Assembly: GCA_013416795.1 (NCBI GenBank)
Contig: RQSC01000518.1
Coordinates: 162,533 to 226,532 of the forward strand
Origin: Prasinococcaceae sp. CCMP 1430
Taxonomy: Eukaryota > Prasinodermophyta > Palmophyllophyceae > Prasinococcales > Prasinococcaceae
Length of the DNA stretch: 64,000 nt
Direction: 5' to 3'
The position numbers and the translations under genes were made by a program. Positions within the stretch are counted from its first letter, which is position 1. Every line of letters begins with the position of its first letter. Of the stretch, positions 1 through 9,841 are shown one piece after another. Below the pieces are notes generated by a model. The model searched no databases. It was given only the letters and a program-made list of their open reading frames with translations, and was not told where the DNA came from.

Positions 1-1
1 C

Positions 2-3000
2 TACTGTGGTGCAGGTGTCACAACAGATGTACCGATCCTGAACAACTTCACGACCCCCCAGCCCTGCTTTGGCGGGTATCTCTGTGAGCCAGGCTCGTCG
101 ACGCCTCAGGGCAGTGGGCCATGCCCAAGTGGTCACTACTGCCCGCCTGGTCAAGTCGTGCCATGTCCACCTCGCACATATTGCCCGAACGTTGGCAATG
201 TTGAACCGAAGCCATGCGAGCCAGGTCAGTACAACCAGGAATACGGTCAAGCAAATTGCAAGCTCTGCCCGCGTGGTACGATCTGTCCCGGCTTCGCGCG
301 GCTCTTACCGGAGAAGTGCCCCGCTGGGTCGGTGTGCGACGTGGATGGCTTGCCGATTCCAAACAAGCGCTGCCCTGCGGGCCACTTCTGCCTGGGCAAC
401 ACGGTCACGCGTGACCCGCTCGCCCAGCTGGACGAGAGCTCACTGCAGCGTTCAAGCCCTATCGAGCTCGTCGCCTCCAACTTCCGCCCGCGCCCTTGCC
501 TGCCTGCAACGTACTGCATGGAGGGTGTCGCCACCAACATTACCAATAAGGGCGTCATCACAGCTCCGCAGCCGTGCAAGGAAGGCTCGTTGTGCGAATG
601 GGGCACAGGCGACACGACTACAGCACCAGATCGCAGCCTCTTCGGGCCAGACGATGTTTACTCAAACCCTATCACATCGTGCCCGCCTGGAACATTCTGC
701 CCCGAAGGCACGTACATTCCCGTCCCAGCGCCGCGTGGCTCGTTCGCGCGTGGCGTGGGCAACGCCGCGGCGGTGTACTGCCTGCCCGGCACTTACACGC
801 ACTATGAGGGGTTCGCTTCGTGTCTTCAGTGCCCAAGCGGTTACGAGTGCGTGAACGATGGCACGTTCATACCAGAAATCTGTGACAGTGGTGAGTATCG
901 CTCGCAGGCTGATTCAGTGACATGCAGGCAGTGCCCGCTCGGCACGTGGAATCCTTTCAAGGGCATGACTGCGCGCGTGTACTGCATTCCGTGCAATCCT
1001 GGCACTGTGTGTGGTATCGAGGGCATGTCCAACAATAAGCCTTTCGGCGACAATCGTGAGCAGAAGATCAATGATCACACCTTGGTGGAGCTTCAGCCGC
1101 TGGGGCAGGCGACGCTCTGTCCAGAGGGTTACGTGTGTGACGCCGGCACTAGCGTGGCGACTGTCAAATGCCCTGACAAGTTCTACTGCGGCTATGGCAC
1201 GACCCCGGAGACGCAGTTTAACAACCCGTGCCCTGAGGGCTACTACTGCCCTGAGGGCACTTCAGAGAGTGGCCGATTCCAGTTCTCCTGCCTTCCTTGC
1301 TTCTACTGCCCTGAGGGTACAGGCTTGATTCTGCCACGCTGCCCGACGGGCACGAAGTCTGAGTCGAAGTCAACCAGCCTGATGGACTGCGAGGCCGATG
1401 GTATTACTTTCTGGCGAGTGCAACCCCTTCTCGACGAGCTCATGTTATTCACGCAGATGAATCTCACTGAATACCAGGAAATGCTGGACGCCGAAGAAGC
1501 CGAGCTCGCGCTGCCTGATGGCGATGGCGCACTCCTGGGCGGTAGCTCCGATGCGCCTAGGCTCGACGATGGACAGAGCACTTTGAACCTCGAATCGCGC
1601 AGGCGACTCATGTCAAACGAAAGTGATGCACCTCGCGACATCGACATTGATGAGGAGTTTGGCCATTGTGTTGGCCAAGACTTCCACATGCTCGAGCCAG
1701 AAGTGGTCGTGCGCCCTGACGGCTCTGGGCCGTCCGTGGATGAGATGGGCAACAACATGACGTGGTATAAGCTGCCGCGCTACTACATGGCGAAGCTCTC
1801 CTTCGACTTTCGCAACCTCACCGACGATCTCGTATACGGTGAGCACTTTGGCATTTACGTCTTTGTCGGTGACCGTTCCACCAAGGTTGACTGTGACACC
1901 GCTGAGCTCAGAGAGGTGCCTTGCAAGCCGTATATCCCAGATCCTAATGGCCTTGTGGTCGGAAGAGACGATGAGACTCGCCGCTTTGAGCAGAAATGTC
2001 CCGCTTCCACGGACGCCGAGGAATTGCCCTTCTGGCTGGAGCAGGTGGTGGACGGCGAGTTCGTCTCAAAACGTGGCATCGTTGAGATCAACATCATGTC
2101 TAATGGTGACATCAATGTACCTAACACTGGCTACGTCAAGTTCCGCGTGGAGGTCCGGATGTTGCATGGTCAATACCAGCACTACAAGACGCAGATTTCA
2201 AATACGCTCTGCATTGACGTCCTGCGGCCGAAGCGCGTGAGCCCGGTGGTCGACCATGCCTTCCAAGTCATCATGCCGCGCGTCGATGGTCTCATGCTTC
2301 CACTCAATGCCCCGCAGCGTGATCCTTTGCATCGTGACGTCGGCCGCCAGTACTTCACGTGCAATGAGGCGCTCGGCGCGATTGGGCTTAGCGCGGGCTG
2401 CAGGCGGAAGGACCCGTCGATCACCATGTCATTTAATGTGACGCCGACGGCCCTCAGCTTGGGCTATGAGTACGTCAACGAGGACGAAAATGTGCTCAGC
2501 TTGCGGCGCATGCTCTCGTCGGGTGCCGGTGGCATGGCGTCGCCCGGCGTGGTGCCACCGATACCCACTGTCTCGTCCGGTCTCGTCGCGGCGCGGAGGC
2601 AGCTTGTTGAGGCTATTGGCTCCATCGGTGTCTTCAGCACCTCCACCAGCGAAGGCAAGGGCGACTACGGCGCCTCCGCGACGAGGCGGCGCCTATCGGA
2701 AGCTGCGGCGCCTGGCGCGGGCATCCCCATACCCTCGAAGGCTGACTTGGACGGTGTGGTCAACACCGTGCCGGACCTGCGTGAGGAGGAGGAAAGGGTG
2801 CTCGAGGATCCTTCCCTTTACTGGACCGGAACCGGCGACATCATCGCTATGAAGTACCTGCCTTACTTTTCGAACTGCCGCGGCACGGACTCGAACATCT
2901 TCCTTTATCAGCTGCTCGAGACCAACCCCAGTTGCTCGCTTGTGAGTCAGAACGAGACCATCTTCATCGACCAGTGGGACCCACAGGTTTTCGAGCCGGA

Positions 3001-6000
3001 AGCTGACTCGTGCGACATCGAATTCACGTGTTTCTACGAGGAGTACTACAAAGAGCAGGCGGCCGTGTTGCGATGGTTCGAAGTGGAGGCGGAGGTGCTC
3101 TTCTACCTGACGCCGGATGGCACCAGCCCTGACGAGCAGTTTGTGGCAGACATCCAGGCTTCTGAAACGACATCTCCGCAGCTTGCCCCGGGTGCCCTTC
3201 AGGGCAAGATCGCCACGCAGCAGCTGATTCCAGTAGAGTTCGCAGCCAGTGAAGTGGGCGAAGGCATTGTGCCGACCGAAGTCTCCCTGGCCATCGATTA
3301 TTACCAGATGACGCCGCAGGCGAAGCGCCTCATCACAGCTGGCGTCGAAATGGGCGAATATGTGAATGCCAAGAAGCATGACAGTGGCGACTACAAGCTC
3401 ACAGTCAGTTACAGCCCATTGAACTTCTTCAACCTGCTCAACTCCTTCGCCTTCGACTATGCCTTCTACGTGATTCTATTCCTTGGCATTGGCACGTTTG
3501 CTGTGCTCATCGTGCTCATGTTCTTTATCTTCAACCGCCTCTTCACCCGCTTGCGGGACCCGCCGCCGTTCCGCTTCTTCCCGTACCTGCGCATCGCGGC
3601 ATCGGGCCCGTTCGTGGGCGTCGGCCTGGCGCTGGTGCCCTTCATGGCTGGCTGTCTGGCCGTGCAATTTTTCGTGCAGGGCGTGCAGATCTTTAGCTTC
3701 GTGCCGCAAGACATTGACGACCCCACAGATGACCCGGTGCTACTCGAAGTGCGCGACAATGGCCGCATGGCGGTAGGCTTCCTCACGCTGGCGCTGTATA
3801 TGGTGTGGATTTCCGCCAAGATCCTGGTGCCCAAGCGCCAGTCCGAGGACGAGGAGGAGGACGAGGACTCGACGTGGGAGCCCGAGGCGTGGAGGCGTTC
3901 ACACTACATCGTCGCGGTGGTCGCCATCCAGATGGTCAATGTTGCGCTCATTGAGTTCTCCTTCACTGATCTCTATGGCGAGATGTTCTTCACGTGCTTC
4001 CTGATCATGAAGGTTTTCCACATCGTGCTCGACAAGTACATCGAAGGCTTCCTCAAGGAGGTGCTGCTGTGCACGCCAGTGTCCATCTCGCTGGCAATGA
4101 CTGCGGGTTTGGTGACCATTTCCGCAGATGACTTCACTGATTTCACTCTGGGTTTCTTCCTGGAGCTTCTGATCGGCCTCTCGGAGTATGTGTATCTCGA
4201 CGCTGCCATGGCCTCTGTGTCGGAACAGCTTCCCAAGATCAAGCGATTCATCGATCGCTTGTACTACCGCGTGCGCCGTCGCACCAACATGGAGGACCTG
4301 TTGGCTGGTGAGGTGGCCGAGGAGGACAGCGTGGTGGAGGACCTCATGGGCTTCCTGACGTCCTACGGAGCAAACAACGTCGTGCTGCTCCTCACCGTAC
4401 CATACATCTTCTTCTACTACTACTTCAACTCGCAGCTGCGCTTATCGTTCCTTTTCGGCATCCGCCAGCGTGACTTGCTCATCTACCTCATTTTCGCGGT
4501 AGTCATCATTTTCTTCCAGGTGATCTGCGACGTCTTCACGTTCAACATCCAGGAGCTTTTCCACGGGTGGAATCTGTACGAGTACATGAAGTACGCCCGG
4601 TACCGCTTCGTGCATCGCACGGCGCGCTGGAAGGGTCTCGAGACTCAATTTGATGAGTCCATCGAGGAGGGGCTGCGCTCTGTTGATCAGATGTGCTTCT
4701 CGAGCCAGTTTTACTTCGTGCTCGCGCTGGGCGGCGCGGGTGCGTTCCTGATCACGCTTGCGATCTCGATGATGCTGCGTGCACAGTACAACATGTTCGC
4801 CGACCCGGCCTTCCTTATGGTCATCGGGCTCATGTGCGCTTTCTGCGAGGCTGGCCAGAAGCTGGGCCTGGTGCTCGCGGACCTGGGAGGACTCTGGAAG
4901 CTCAAGGAGTTCGGTGTAGATGGGGCAGAGCGCCTCGCGCAGGAGTCCGACATGCCGGTGGAGTTCCAGCAATTCGTGGACGCGGGCTCGAAGGCCGCTG
5001 CGGTGGCGCAGCGCCGCGAGTGGGACGGCGACTACGACGGGCCGCTCACAACCGCGCGCATGACCAGTGACGCGTTCAGACACGAATTCCTGGACAAGAA
5101 TCGCCTGTGGCTCCTCGAGCAGATGGGTGACCTGCTCACGCCGCGCACTGCGGACAAGCTGAAGAGGATGGGCATCGGCGCTAAGATCTACGTGCGCGCT
5201 GACTCGGATGATAGCGACACTGAGGACCGTGGGCGCTTTGGACCGGTGACAGTTGAGCCCGCCGCAGCGCATCTGGCACGCATGTGGCTCACAGAAGCGC
5301 GTAGGCGCGCGCCCGGCCGCGGCCGCCTGCTCATCTCGTCGTCGGACTCCGAAGAGGATGGTGGCGGCCGCTTTGGCCGCGCGCAGATCAGCTATTCGAC
5401 CCACGCACTTCTGCGCGCGTGGCTTGCCAAGAGCCGCCAGGCCGCGGAGGGCGGCGGCGTGGCCCACGCGATCTCATCGGAGGACGACACCGATGCCGAG
5501 ACCTCGCGTTTCGGGGCGCCCGCGACCGTGAGCCGCGCGAGTCACGCGCTGCTGCGCACCTGGTTGGCCGCTGTGCGGGCCGACGTCCTGGCGATGGCAG
5601 CGAGGGCCGAGCCCCAGGGGCGAGTGCCCATACGGCGCGGTGGTGCGCTTGGCACGTCGAGCTCCGAGTCTGACTCGGACCTTGGCGGTGGCGGAGCTCC
5701 CGCGGCGCGCTTCGGCAGGGTCAGGCTTTCCCAGAGCACCCACGCGGTGCTGCGCACCTGGGTGCGCTCCATGCGCGCGCAGTCTACCGAGGGTGTCGCG
5801 AGGCCCAGTCGGGGACGCGCCGCGCTAGCTCTCAGCAGCGATGAGAGCGACGCAGAGACTGCCGTGGGCAGCGCGACCGCGCGCGGGGGCTCGCGCTTTG
5901 GCCCGCTGCGCCCCGTGGTCAGCCGCGGAAGCCACGCATTGCTGCGAGCGTGGGTAGCAGCTACAAGGGAGCAAATTCGGGAGGACACTGGAGCAAATGA

Positions 6001-6088
6001 GCTCGAAATGCGGGACGAAGCCGTCCCAGTCGACGAGGAGGAAGGAGAAGGATCTTATCAGGAGGGCGATAACGACTTTGAGTCCTAG
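2..6088 (+). CDS. Large Cys-rich multi-pass membrane protein, 5' end missing
   Basis: The reading frame is open to the left edge, so the start lies outside the window. The first ~450 residues are Cys-rich modules of the CPxGxxCPxG type (for example CPEGYYCPEG), as in GCC2/GCC3 or ephrin-receptor-like ectodomain repeats; this part should be extracellular or lumenal. A less Cys-rich ectodomain follows to about 3,420. Several hydrophobic segments lie between about 3,430 and 4,900, mixed with acidic and basic loops, giving a polytopic domain. The cytoplasmic-type tail (about 5,200-5,970) holds five copies of an acidic Ser/Asp patch followed by RFG and a HALLRxW motif. The stop is TAG at 6086-6088. 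The architecture suggests a surface receptor, channel or adhesion protein, but I cannot name an orthologue. The gene has no visible intron over 6 kb. Confidence 0.85.
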   Translation, partial: YCGAGVTTDVPILNNFTTPQPCFGGYLCEPGSSTPQGSGPCPSGHYCPPGQVVPCPPRTYCPNVGNVEPKPCEPGQYNQEYGQANCKLCPRGTICPGFARLLPEKCPAGSVCDVDGLPIPNKRCPAGHFCLGNTVTRDPLAQLDESSLQRSSPIELVASNFRPRPCLPATYCMEGVATNITNKGVITAPQPCKEGSLCEWGTGDTTTAPDRSLFGPDDVYSNPITSCPPGTFCPEGTYIPVPAPRGSFARGVGNAAAVYCLPGTYTHYEGFASCLQCPSGYECVNDGTFIPEICDSGEYRSQADSVTCRQCPLGTWNPFKGMTARVYCIPCNPGTVCGIEGMSNNKPFGDNREQKINDHTLVELQPLGQATLCPEGYVCDAGTSVATVKCPDKFYCGYGTTPETQFNNPCPEGYYCPEGTSESGRFQFSCLPCFYCPEGTGLILPRCPTGTKSESKSTSLMDCEADGITFWRVQPLLDELMLFTQMNLTEYQEMLDAEEAELALPDGDGALLGGSSDAPRLDDGQSTLNLESRRRLMSNESDAPRDIDIDEEFGHCVGQDFHMLEPEVVVRPDGSGPSVDEMGNNMTWYKLPRYYMAKLSFDFRNLTDDLVYGEHFGIYVFVGDRSTKVDCDTAELREVPCKPYIPDPNGLVVGRDDETRRFEQKCPASTDAEELPFWLEQVVDGEFVSKRGIVEINIMSNGDINVPNTGYVKFRVEVRMLHGQYQHYKTQISNTLCIDVLRPKRVSPVVDHAFQVIMPRVDGLMLPLNAPQRDPLHRDVGRQYFTCNEALGAIGLSAGCRRKDPSITMSFNVTPTALSLGYEYVNEDENVLSLRRMLSSGAGGMASPGVVPPIPTVSSGLVAARRQLVEAIGSIGVFSTSTSEGKGDYGASATRRRLSEAAAPGAGIPIPSKADLDGVVNTVPDLREEEERVLEDPSLYWTGTGDIIAMKYLPYFSNCRGTDSNIFLYQLLETNPSCSLVSQNETIFIDQWDPQVFEPEADSCDIEFTCFYEEYYKEQAAVLRWFEVEAEVLFYLTPDGTSPDEQFVADIQASETTSPQLAPGALQGKIATQQLIPVEFAASEVGEGIVPTEVSLAIDYYQMTPQAKRLITAGVEMGEYVNAKKHDSGDYKLTVSYSPLNFFNLLNSFAFDYAFYVILFLGIGTFAVLIVLMFFIFNRLFTRLRDPPPFRFFPYLRIAASGPFVGVGLALVPFMAGCLAVQFFVQGVQIFSFVPQDIDDPTDDPVLLEVRDNGRMAVGFLTLALYMVWISAKILVPKRQSEDEEEDEDSTWEPEAWRRSHYIVAVVAIQMVNVALIEFSFTDLYGEMFFTCFLIMKVFHIVLDKYIEGFLKEVLLCTPVSISLAMTAGLVTISADDFTDFTLGFFLELLIGLSEYVYLDAAMASVSEQLPKIKRFIDRLYYRVRRRTNMEDLLAGEVAEEDSVVEDLMGFLTSYGANNVVLLLTVPYIFFYYYFNSQLRLSFLFGIRQRDLLIYLIFAVVIIFFQVICDVFTFNIQELFHGWNLYEYMKYARYRFVHRTARWKGLETQFDESIEEGLRSVDQMCFSSQFYFVLALGGAGAFLITLAISMMLRAQYNMFADPAFLMVIGLMCAFCEAGQKLGLVLADLGGLWKLKEFGVDGAERLAQESDMPVEFQQFVDAGSKAAAVAQRREWDGDYDGPLTTARMTSDAFRHEFLDKNRLWLLEQMGDLLTPRTADKLKRMGIGAKIYVRADSDDSDTEDRGRFGPVTVEPAAAHLARMWLTEARRRAPGRGRLLISSSDSEEDGGGRFGRAQISYSTHALLRAWLAKSRQAAEGGGVAHAISSEDDTDAETSRFGAPATVSRASHALLRTWLAAVRADVLAMAARAEPQGRVPIRRGGALGTSSSESDSDLGGGGAPAARFGRVRLSQSTHAVLRTWVRSMRAQSTEGVARPSRGRAALALSSDESDAETAVGSATARGGSRFGPLRPVVSRGSHALLRAWVAATREQIREDTGANELEMRDEAVPVDEEEGEGSYQEGDNDFES
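5200..5970 (+). repeat. Five-copy protein repeat: acidic SD patch + RFG + HALLRxW
   Basis: Inside the C-terminal tail of the large membrane protein, five tandem units share an acidic run (SDDSDTED, SSDSEEDG, SSEDDTDAE, SSSESDSD, SSDESDAE), then RFG, then (S/T)HALLR(A/T)W or the variant AAHLARMW. Spacing is roughly 45-60 residues. The acidic patches look like casein kinase 2 sites. I know no named family for this unit. Confidence 0.8.
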
Positions 6089-6220
6089 TTATAGCTAGTG
6101 ACTAGTCCTAGAGAGAGAGTGAGCAAGCTCTGGAGCTGGCGCGGATTGTTGTAATTTCGCAAGCACTAGATACAGCATCGGTGCGGCGCCGCAATCGACA
6201 GTGTGCGAGCACGGGCGCCC

Positions 6221-7687
6221 TCAGTTGACGCCGAACCTGTCCTGAAGCGCATTGATGCTCCATCCGACGTCGCTTGTTGGTAACCTGCAGTCGGGCGCCT
6301 TGCCGCCAGTGAAATTCGCTCTGTAGTTGTTCTCCCTCTGCTCGCGCTCCGCGCGGAAATGCGTACACAGCCTGTAATCGAGCATCCGCGCGAGCTCCTT
6401 GAACCCGCCCCAGCACTCAAATACGTCCCCAGCGAGCGAGTGCTCCCCCTTGAGGTCCACCTCCCTCCTCTTGACGGGCAGGCCTGTGTCCTCGTCGATG
6501 CGCTGCAGGCGCTCGGGCAGCGGCATGCCTGACAGCAGCGCGTGCGCGTCGCATCCGCGCTTGGCACTACGGAGCGCCGCGCGCATGGCTCCAGCCGTGA
6601 CACCCGACACGAAGAAGTCGTCGGGCGTGCGGAAGCGATACACGGCATCCCCCTCCGCAGCGTCGGGATCCCTCTCGAGTGCGTGTGCGAGCAGCGGGGC
6701 GATCGCCTCGGGCGTTGTTGTGCGCGAAGAAGCTTCGTACAGAAACTGCGCGGCCTCCACGCGCGAGTTGAAGCGGGCCGCCTGCACGGGGCAATATCTG
6801 ACAACCGAGCTCGGTGCGTCCGGCTCGAACTCGACGAGCGCCACGGAGCGCACGCGCCCGCGTGCGAAGCCACCGCGTATGTCGCGGCGCGTCTGTTTTC
6901 CGGCGTAGGCCGCTGCTACGGCCGCGCCCAGTCCCACGCCGGCGACAGACCAGTGCGCCTGATAAATGGAAGATGCGTCCCGCAGCAGGTCATCCCTGAT
7001 GCCTCCGATGAGGCAGTACTGTCTGGTCTCTTCGCGGTCGGCGTTGAGCTCGAGGGCCTCCGCGAACGCCTCGAGGTCTTCTACGAGCTCGTCGATGTGT
7101 ACAGGCCCCTGCCTGCCACCTGTGGTGCCACCGTGGCCGCGCATGTCAATGGCAATGACATGGTACCAGCTCATGAGCAGGTGGTCAAGGTCCAGCGCGC
7201 GCTCGTCACCAGTGAGGTGCCAAGCCATCCGGCTCCATACCTGGCGGCACTCGCCCGCGCCATGCAGCAGCATAAGTGTCTGCTTCTCGCCAGGTCCACC
7301 ACGCCTGCGGTCGACTCGCAGTTCTCCCCACTCGCTGTAGGCCATGCGGATGCCCGTGCGTAGCTGCACGCTCTTTGCGAGACCCGCCGAATGGTCGCCG
7401 CGGCGTGAGCCGGGCCACGTGTTGGCGAGCTCGAGCGCGCGAAAGATGAAGGCCTCGTCGGCGCCACCGTCGTCGGGGGTGCCATTAGCCACGATCCCTT
7501 CGCCAAGGGGGGGGAGCTGCTCCACTCTGGCCGCCCTCGCACGCGCCATGCCCAGCAGCTGCCCATGCCTCAGCACCGGCCGCGGGCGCAGGCAGTGGCT
7601 GCCCGCGGCGATCTCTCCCGTTGCCGAGCCTCGCCTTGGTGCGCTGCATGATGCGCTCACAGAATGCCAGCGACGCGAGCTTGGCAT
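6221..7687 (-). CDS. Alpha/beta-hydrolase-fold protein lacking the nucleophile serine
   Basis: The protein shows the hydrolase-fold landmarks LMLLHGAG (oxyanion-loop region) and VIAIDMRGHG. The expected nucleophile elbow GxSxG reads GVGLG, so the serine position is glycine. A His near GEHSLAG could be the former catalytic His. It may therefore be a non-catalytic hydrolase fold. The N-terminal ~60 residues of this frame look poor. Reading the C8 run at 7507-7514 as C7 joins this frame to the CS-domain frame upstream, giving one continuous gene of about 673 residues (6221-8243). I consider a sequencing indel likely, so the start at 7687 is only the limit of the open frame. Confidence 0.7.
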   Translation of the reverse strand: MPSSRRWHSVSASCSAPRRGSATGEIAAGSHCLRPRPVLRHGQLLGMARARAARVEQLPPLGEGIVANGTPDDGGADEAFIFRALELANTWPGSRRGDHSAGLAKSVQLRTGIRMAYSEWGELRVDRRRGGPGEKQTLMLLHGAGECRQVWSRMAWHLTGDERALDLDHLLMSWYHVIAIDMRGHGGTTGGRQGPVHIDELVEDLEAFAEALELNADREETRQYCLIGGIRDDLLRDASSIYQAHWSVAGVGLGAAVAAAYAGKQTRRDIRGGFARGRVRSVALVEFEPDAPSSVVRYCPVQAARFNSRVEAAQFLYEASSRTTTPEAIAPLLAHALERDPDAAEGDAVYRFRTPDDFFVSGVTAGAMRAALRSAKRGCDAHALLSGMPLPERLQRIDEDTGLPVKRREVDLKGEHSLAGDVFECWGGFKELARMLDYRLCTHFRAEREQRENNYRANFTGGKAPDCRLPTSDVGWSINALQDRFGVN

Positions 7688-8243
7688 CGCGTGCGCTATT
7701 TATGAGCTCGCCCATCTGCGAAGGCCGGCGTTGTGTGTCGACGAGGCGAATTGCCGGTCGCTTGCCCGTCGGGTGAAAGCCGGGCGCTGCGAGGAAGTCG
7801 CCGGGCAAGGCGCTGGCTGGCGATTCCGAAGTGACCGACCCCACTTCGCTCGCGCGGTCGTCGAGGTCCGTGGTGGCCGCAAGTCGCTCCGCGCGCACTT
7901 CTTCACCGTCTAAGAGAGCCGCCCAGTGCGGTGTGGCGCTGCCACCCACGCGCGAGAAGTTCTTGGCGAGGCTGATCACCAATTTCTTGGGCGCGTGGCG
8001 TCCCACGTGCTCGACGCTCCAGCTGCTCTCGGCTGGGTCCACGCAGCCACCGGTTGCACCGTCGAGCACGACGCCGACGCCCTCGATCGCCAGGCGCAGC
8101 TCATGCGCGCCTATTAGGCAGCGCACGTCGCGCCCGCCGAGCCGCCTGCCCACTGGGCCACAGCCGCCGGTGGGCAAGTCGAGCTCGACCGTTACCTCGG
8201 CCTCCGTCTGTGACCACCTGTACGGCAGGCCCGACGCAGGCAT
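7485..8243 (-). CDS. CS (p23/NudC-like) domain protein, probably N-terminal half of the hydrolase gene
   Basis: Starting at MPASGLPYRWSQTEAEV, the first ~105 residues match the CS fold seen in NudC, p23 and Sgt1: the YxWxQTxxEVxVxxxLP opening, a central VVLDGATGG strand pair, a SSWSVE segment and a KKLVISLAKN ending. Such domains bind Hsp90 or act as chaperones. The later part is charged and ends at a stop just after a C8 homopolymer. Removing one C lets translation continue into the alpha/beta-hydrolase frame, so this is probably one CS-hydrolase fusion protein. An upstream exon could be hidden in the gap at 8360-8605. Confidence 0.6.
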   Translation of the reverse strand: MPASGLPYRWSQTEAEVTVELDLPTGGCGPVGRRLGGRDVRCLIGAHELRLAIEGVGVVLDGATGGCVDPAESSWSVEHVGRHAPKKLVISLAKNFSRVGGSATPHWAALLDGEEVRAERLAATTDLDDRASEVGSVTSESPASALPGDFLAAPGFHPTGKRPAIRLVDTQRRPSQMGELINSARDAKLASLAFCERIMQRTKARLGNGRDRRGQPLPAPAAGAEAWAAAGHGACEGGQSGAAPPPWRRDRG

Positions 8244-8359
8244 GGCTGCCCGCCCTCCCCACCCACCCGCGACGCACAGGAGCCGAGGCGGGCGTCTCCT
8301 TTTTCGGAATCTCGCCCGCGCGTGCCCGCCGGAGCAGCCCGGCAGGGGGGGGGGGGGGG

Positions 8360-8605
8360 NNNNNNNNNNNNNNNNNNNNNNNNNNNNNNNNNNNNNNNNN
8401 NNNNNNNNNNNNNNNNNNNNNNNNNNNNNNNNNNNNNNNNNNNNNNNNNNNNNNNNNNNNNNNNNNNNNNNNNNNNNNNNNNNNNNNNNNNNNNNNNNNN
8501 NNNNNNNNNNNNNNNNNNNNNNNNNNNNNNNNNNNNNNNNNNNNNNNNNNNNNNNNNNNNNNNNNNNNNNNNNNNNNNNNNNNNNNNNNNNNNNNNNNNN
8601 NNNNN
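8360..8605. other. Assembly gap (246 N)
   Basis: A run of N preceded by a G homopolymer of about 15 bases. The gap sits upstream of the CS-domain gene, so its promoter or a first exon could be hidden there. The flank 8606-9076 is very GC-rich and I see no gene in it. Confidence 0.99.
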
Positions 8606-9076
8606 CGGCGCACACGCGGGGCGGCACGCCGCGGGGCACGCGGGGGCGCGGGCGGGTAGGGAGGGGGAAATGAGGATGCCACAGCGCGCAGGGAGGGCGC
8701 GAGACGGCGGCGAGAGGAGGGCCAAGCCGCGGCTCGGAGTGCGTCTCGAAGGCGGGGGGTGGGGGGGCGCGTGCGGCTACGTGCGCGCCAGGCAGGACGG
8801 CAGGGGAGGGCCGCAGGCAGCGCGCCGCAGGCGGAGCGCTCGAGGAGCCGGCACCGCGCGTCGCCTGGTCCAGCCCAGGCTGGGGGCCTGGGCACGCCCC
8901 GCGGCGGGGGTGCGACTCGTCCGAGTTGCCTCCAGGGGCCGCGGCGTCCGCGCTTGAGCGGCAGTCCGCCGGCAGGGCCGGGGGCGCAGGCGGTGCGCGT
9001 GCCCGGGCGCCGGGCGCTCTCACCGGCGCGGCCCGCGCAGAGGAGCGAGAGGGGGGCGCCAGCGAGCCTGCACACC

Positions 9077-9499
9077 ATGCTCGACCCGCTGAGCATTGCA
9101 CTGATTTCGTTCGCGGCCGCGGGTGTGGGTGGCAGCATTGGCTTCGGTTGCGGCGCGGCCGCGCGGAAGCTTCGAGACGACAGGCAGTGGCGTGCTCTCA
9201 ACTCGCAGCTGTCGACGTATTTCGCGCGCCCGCGCGACTTCGAGCGACTGGCCATGGATGGCGACGGGTACGGACTTGACCTGTCCCACCTGTCCAAGGC
9301 GGACATGTGCGCGCCGCTAGGGGTGGAAGACAGCCTGCTGCCCGCATCGCACGGCAGCGCTTTCGTCGCGAGTAGCTCCAGTGCGACCGGTTGGAACTCG
9401 CGCAGCAACCCCTTGCGGGAGTCAGCTGAGGACCTCGCCTCGCAGGCGCACGTTGGGGGGGAGGACTTCGCCGTCGATGTGGGCGAGCGCCGCAGATAG
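9077..9499 (+). CDS. Small protein with N-terminal membrane anchor, unknown
   Basis: A 140-residue frame starts at ATG 9077 (MLDPLSIALISFAAAG) and stops at TAG. The first ~30 residues form one hydrophobic segment rich in Gly and Ala. The rest is soluble and Ser-rich, with no motif I recognise. The start was chosen because upstream in-frame sequence is low-complexity GC-rich DNA. A stop-transfer or plastid/mitochondrial membrane location is possible, but I cannot assign a function. Confidence 0.5.
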   Translation: MLDPLSIALISFAAAGVGGSIGFGCGAAARKLRDDRQWRALNSQLSTYFARPRDFERLAMDGDGYGLDLSHLSKADMCAPLGVEDSLLPASHGSAFVASSSSATGWNSRSNPLRESAEDLASQAHVGGEDFAVDVGERRR

Positions 9500-9841
9500 T
9501 GCACGCCAGCAGCAGCCGCACTCGCGAACGCACCGCCCTCGCACCTGCACTCTCTGCTGTACTGCGCGCCACCTATGTGTGCGTCCCCGCCCTTTTTTGT
9601 ATATGGCACTCCGTTCGAGCTGAGAGCGACCGCGTCGCTCGTCGTAAGCATGGGAGCGTTTCCACGATGGTTTCGTGTGCGGACCGCCGCACGCGCAGAT
9701 CTAGCTAGGGCCTGGGCGAACGTAGAGGACGGGTGAGGGGGGTAGCGCAGTCGCTCGGACATCTCTCTGCTGCCTTGTGTATTAACCTGGTGTGTGTGCG
9801 CGAGCGCGCGAGTTGCGCAAGTGGTGCGCGTACGCTCTCCC

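Noticed and set aside
8341-8605. Poly-G run as a biological G-quadruplex
   Set aside because: It borders an N gap and is more likely a sequencing or assembly edge.
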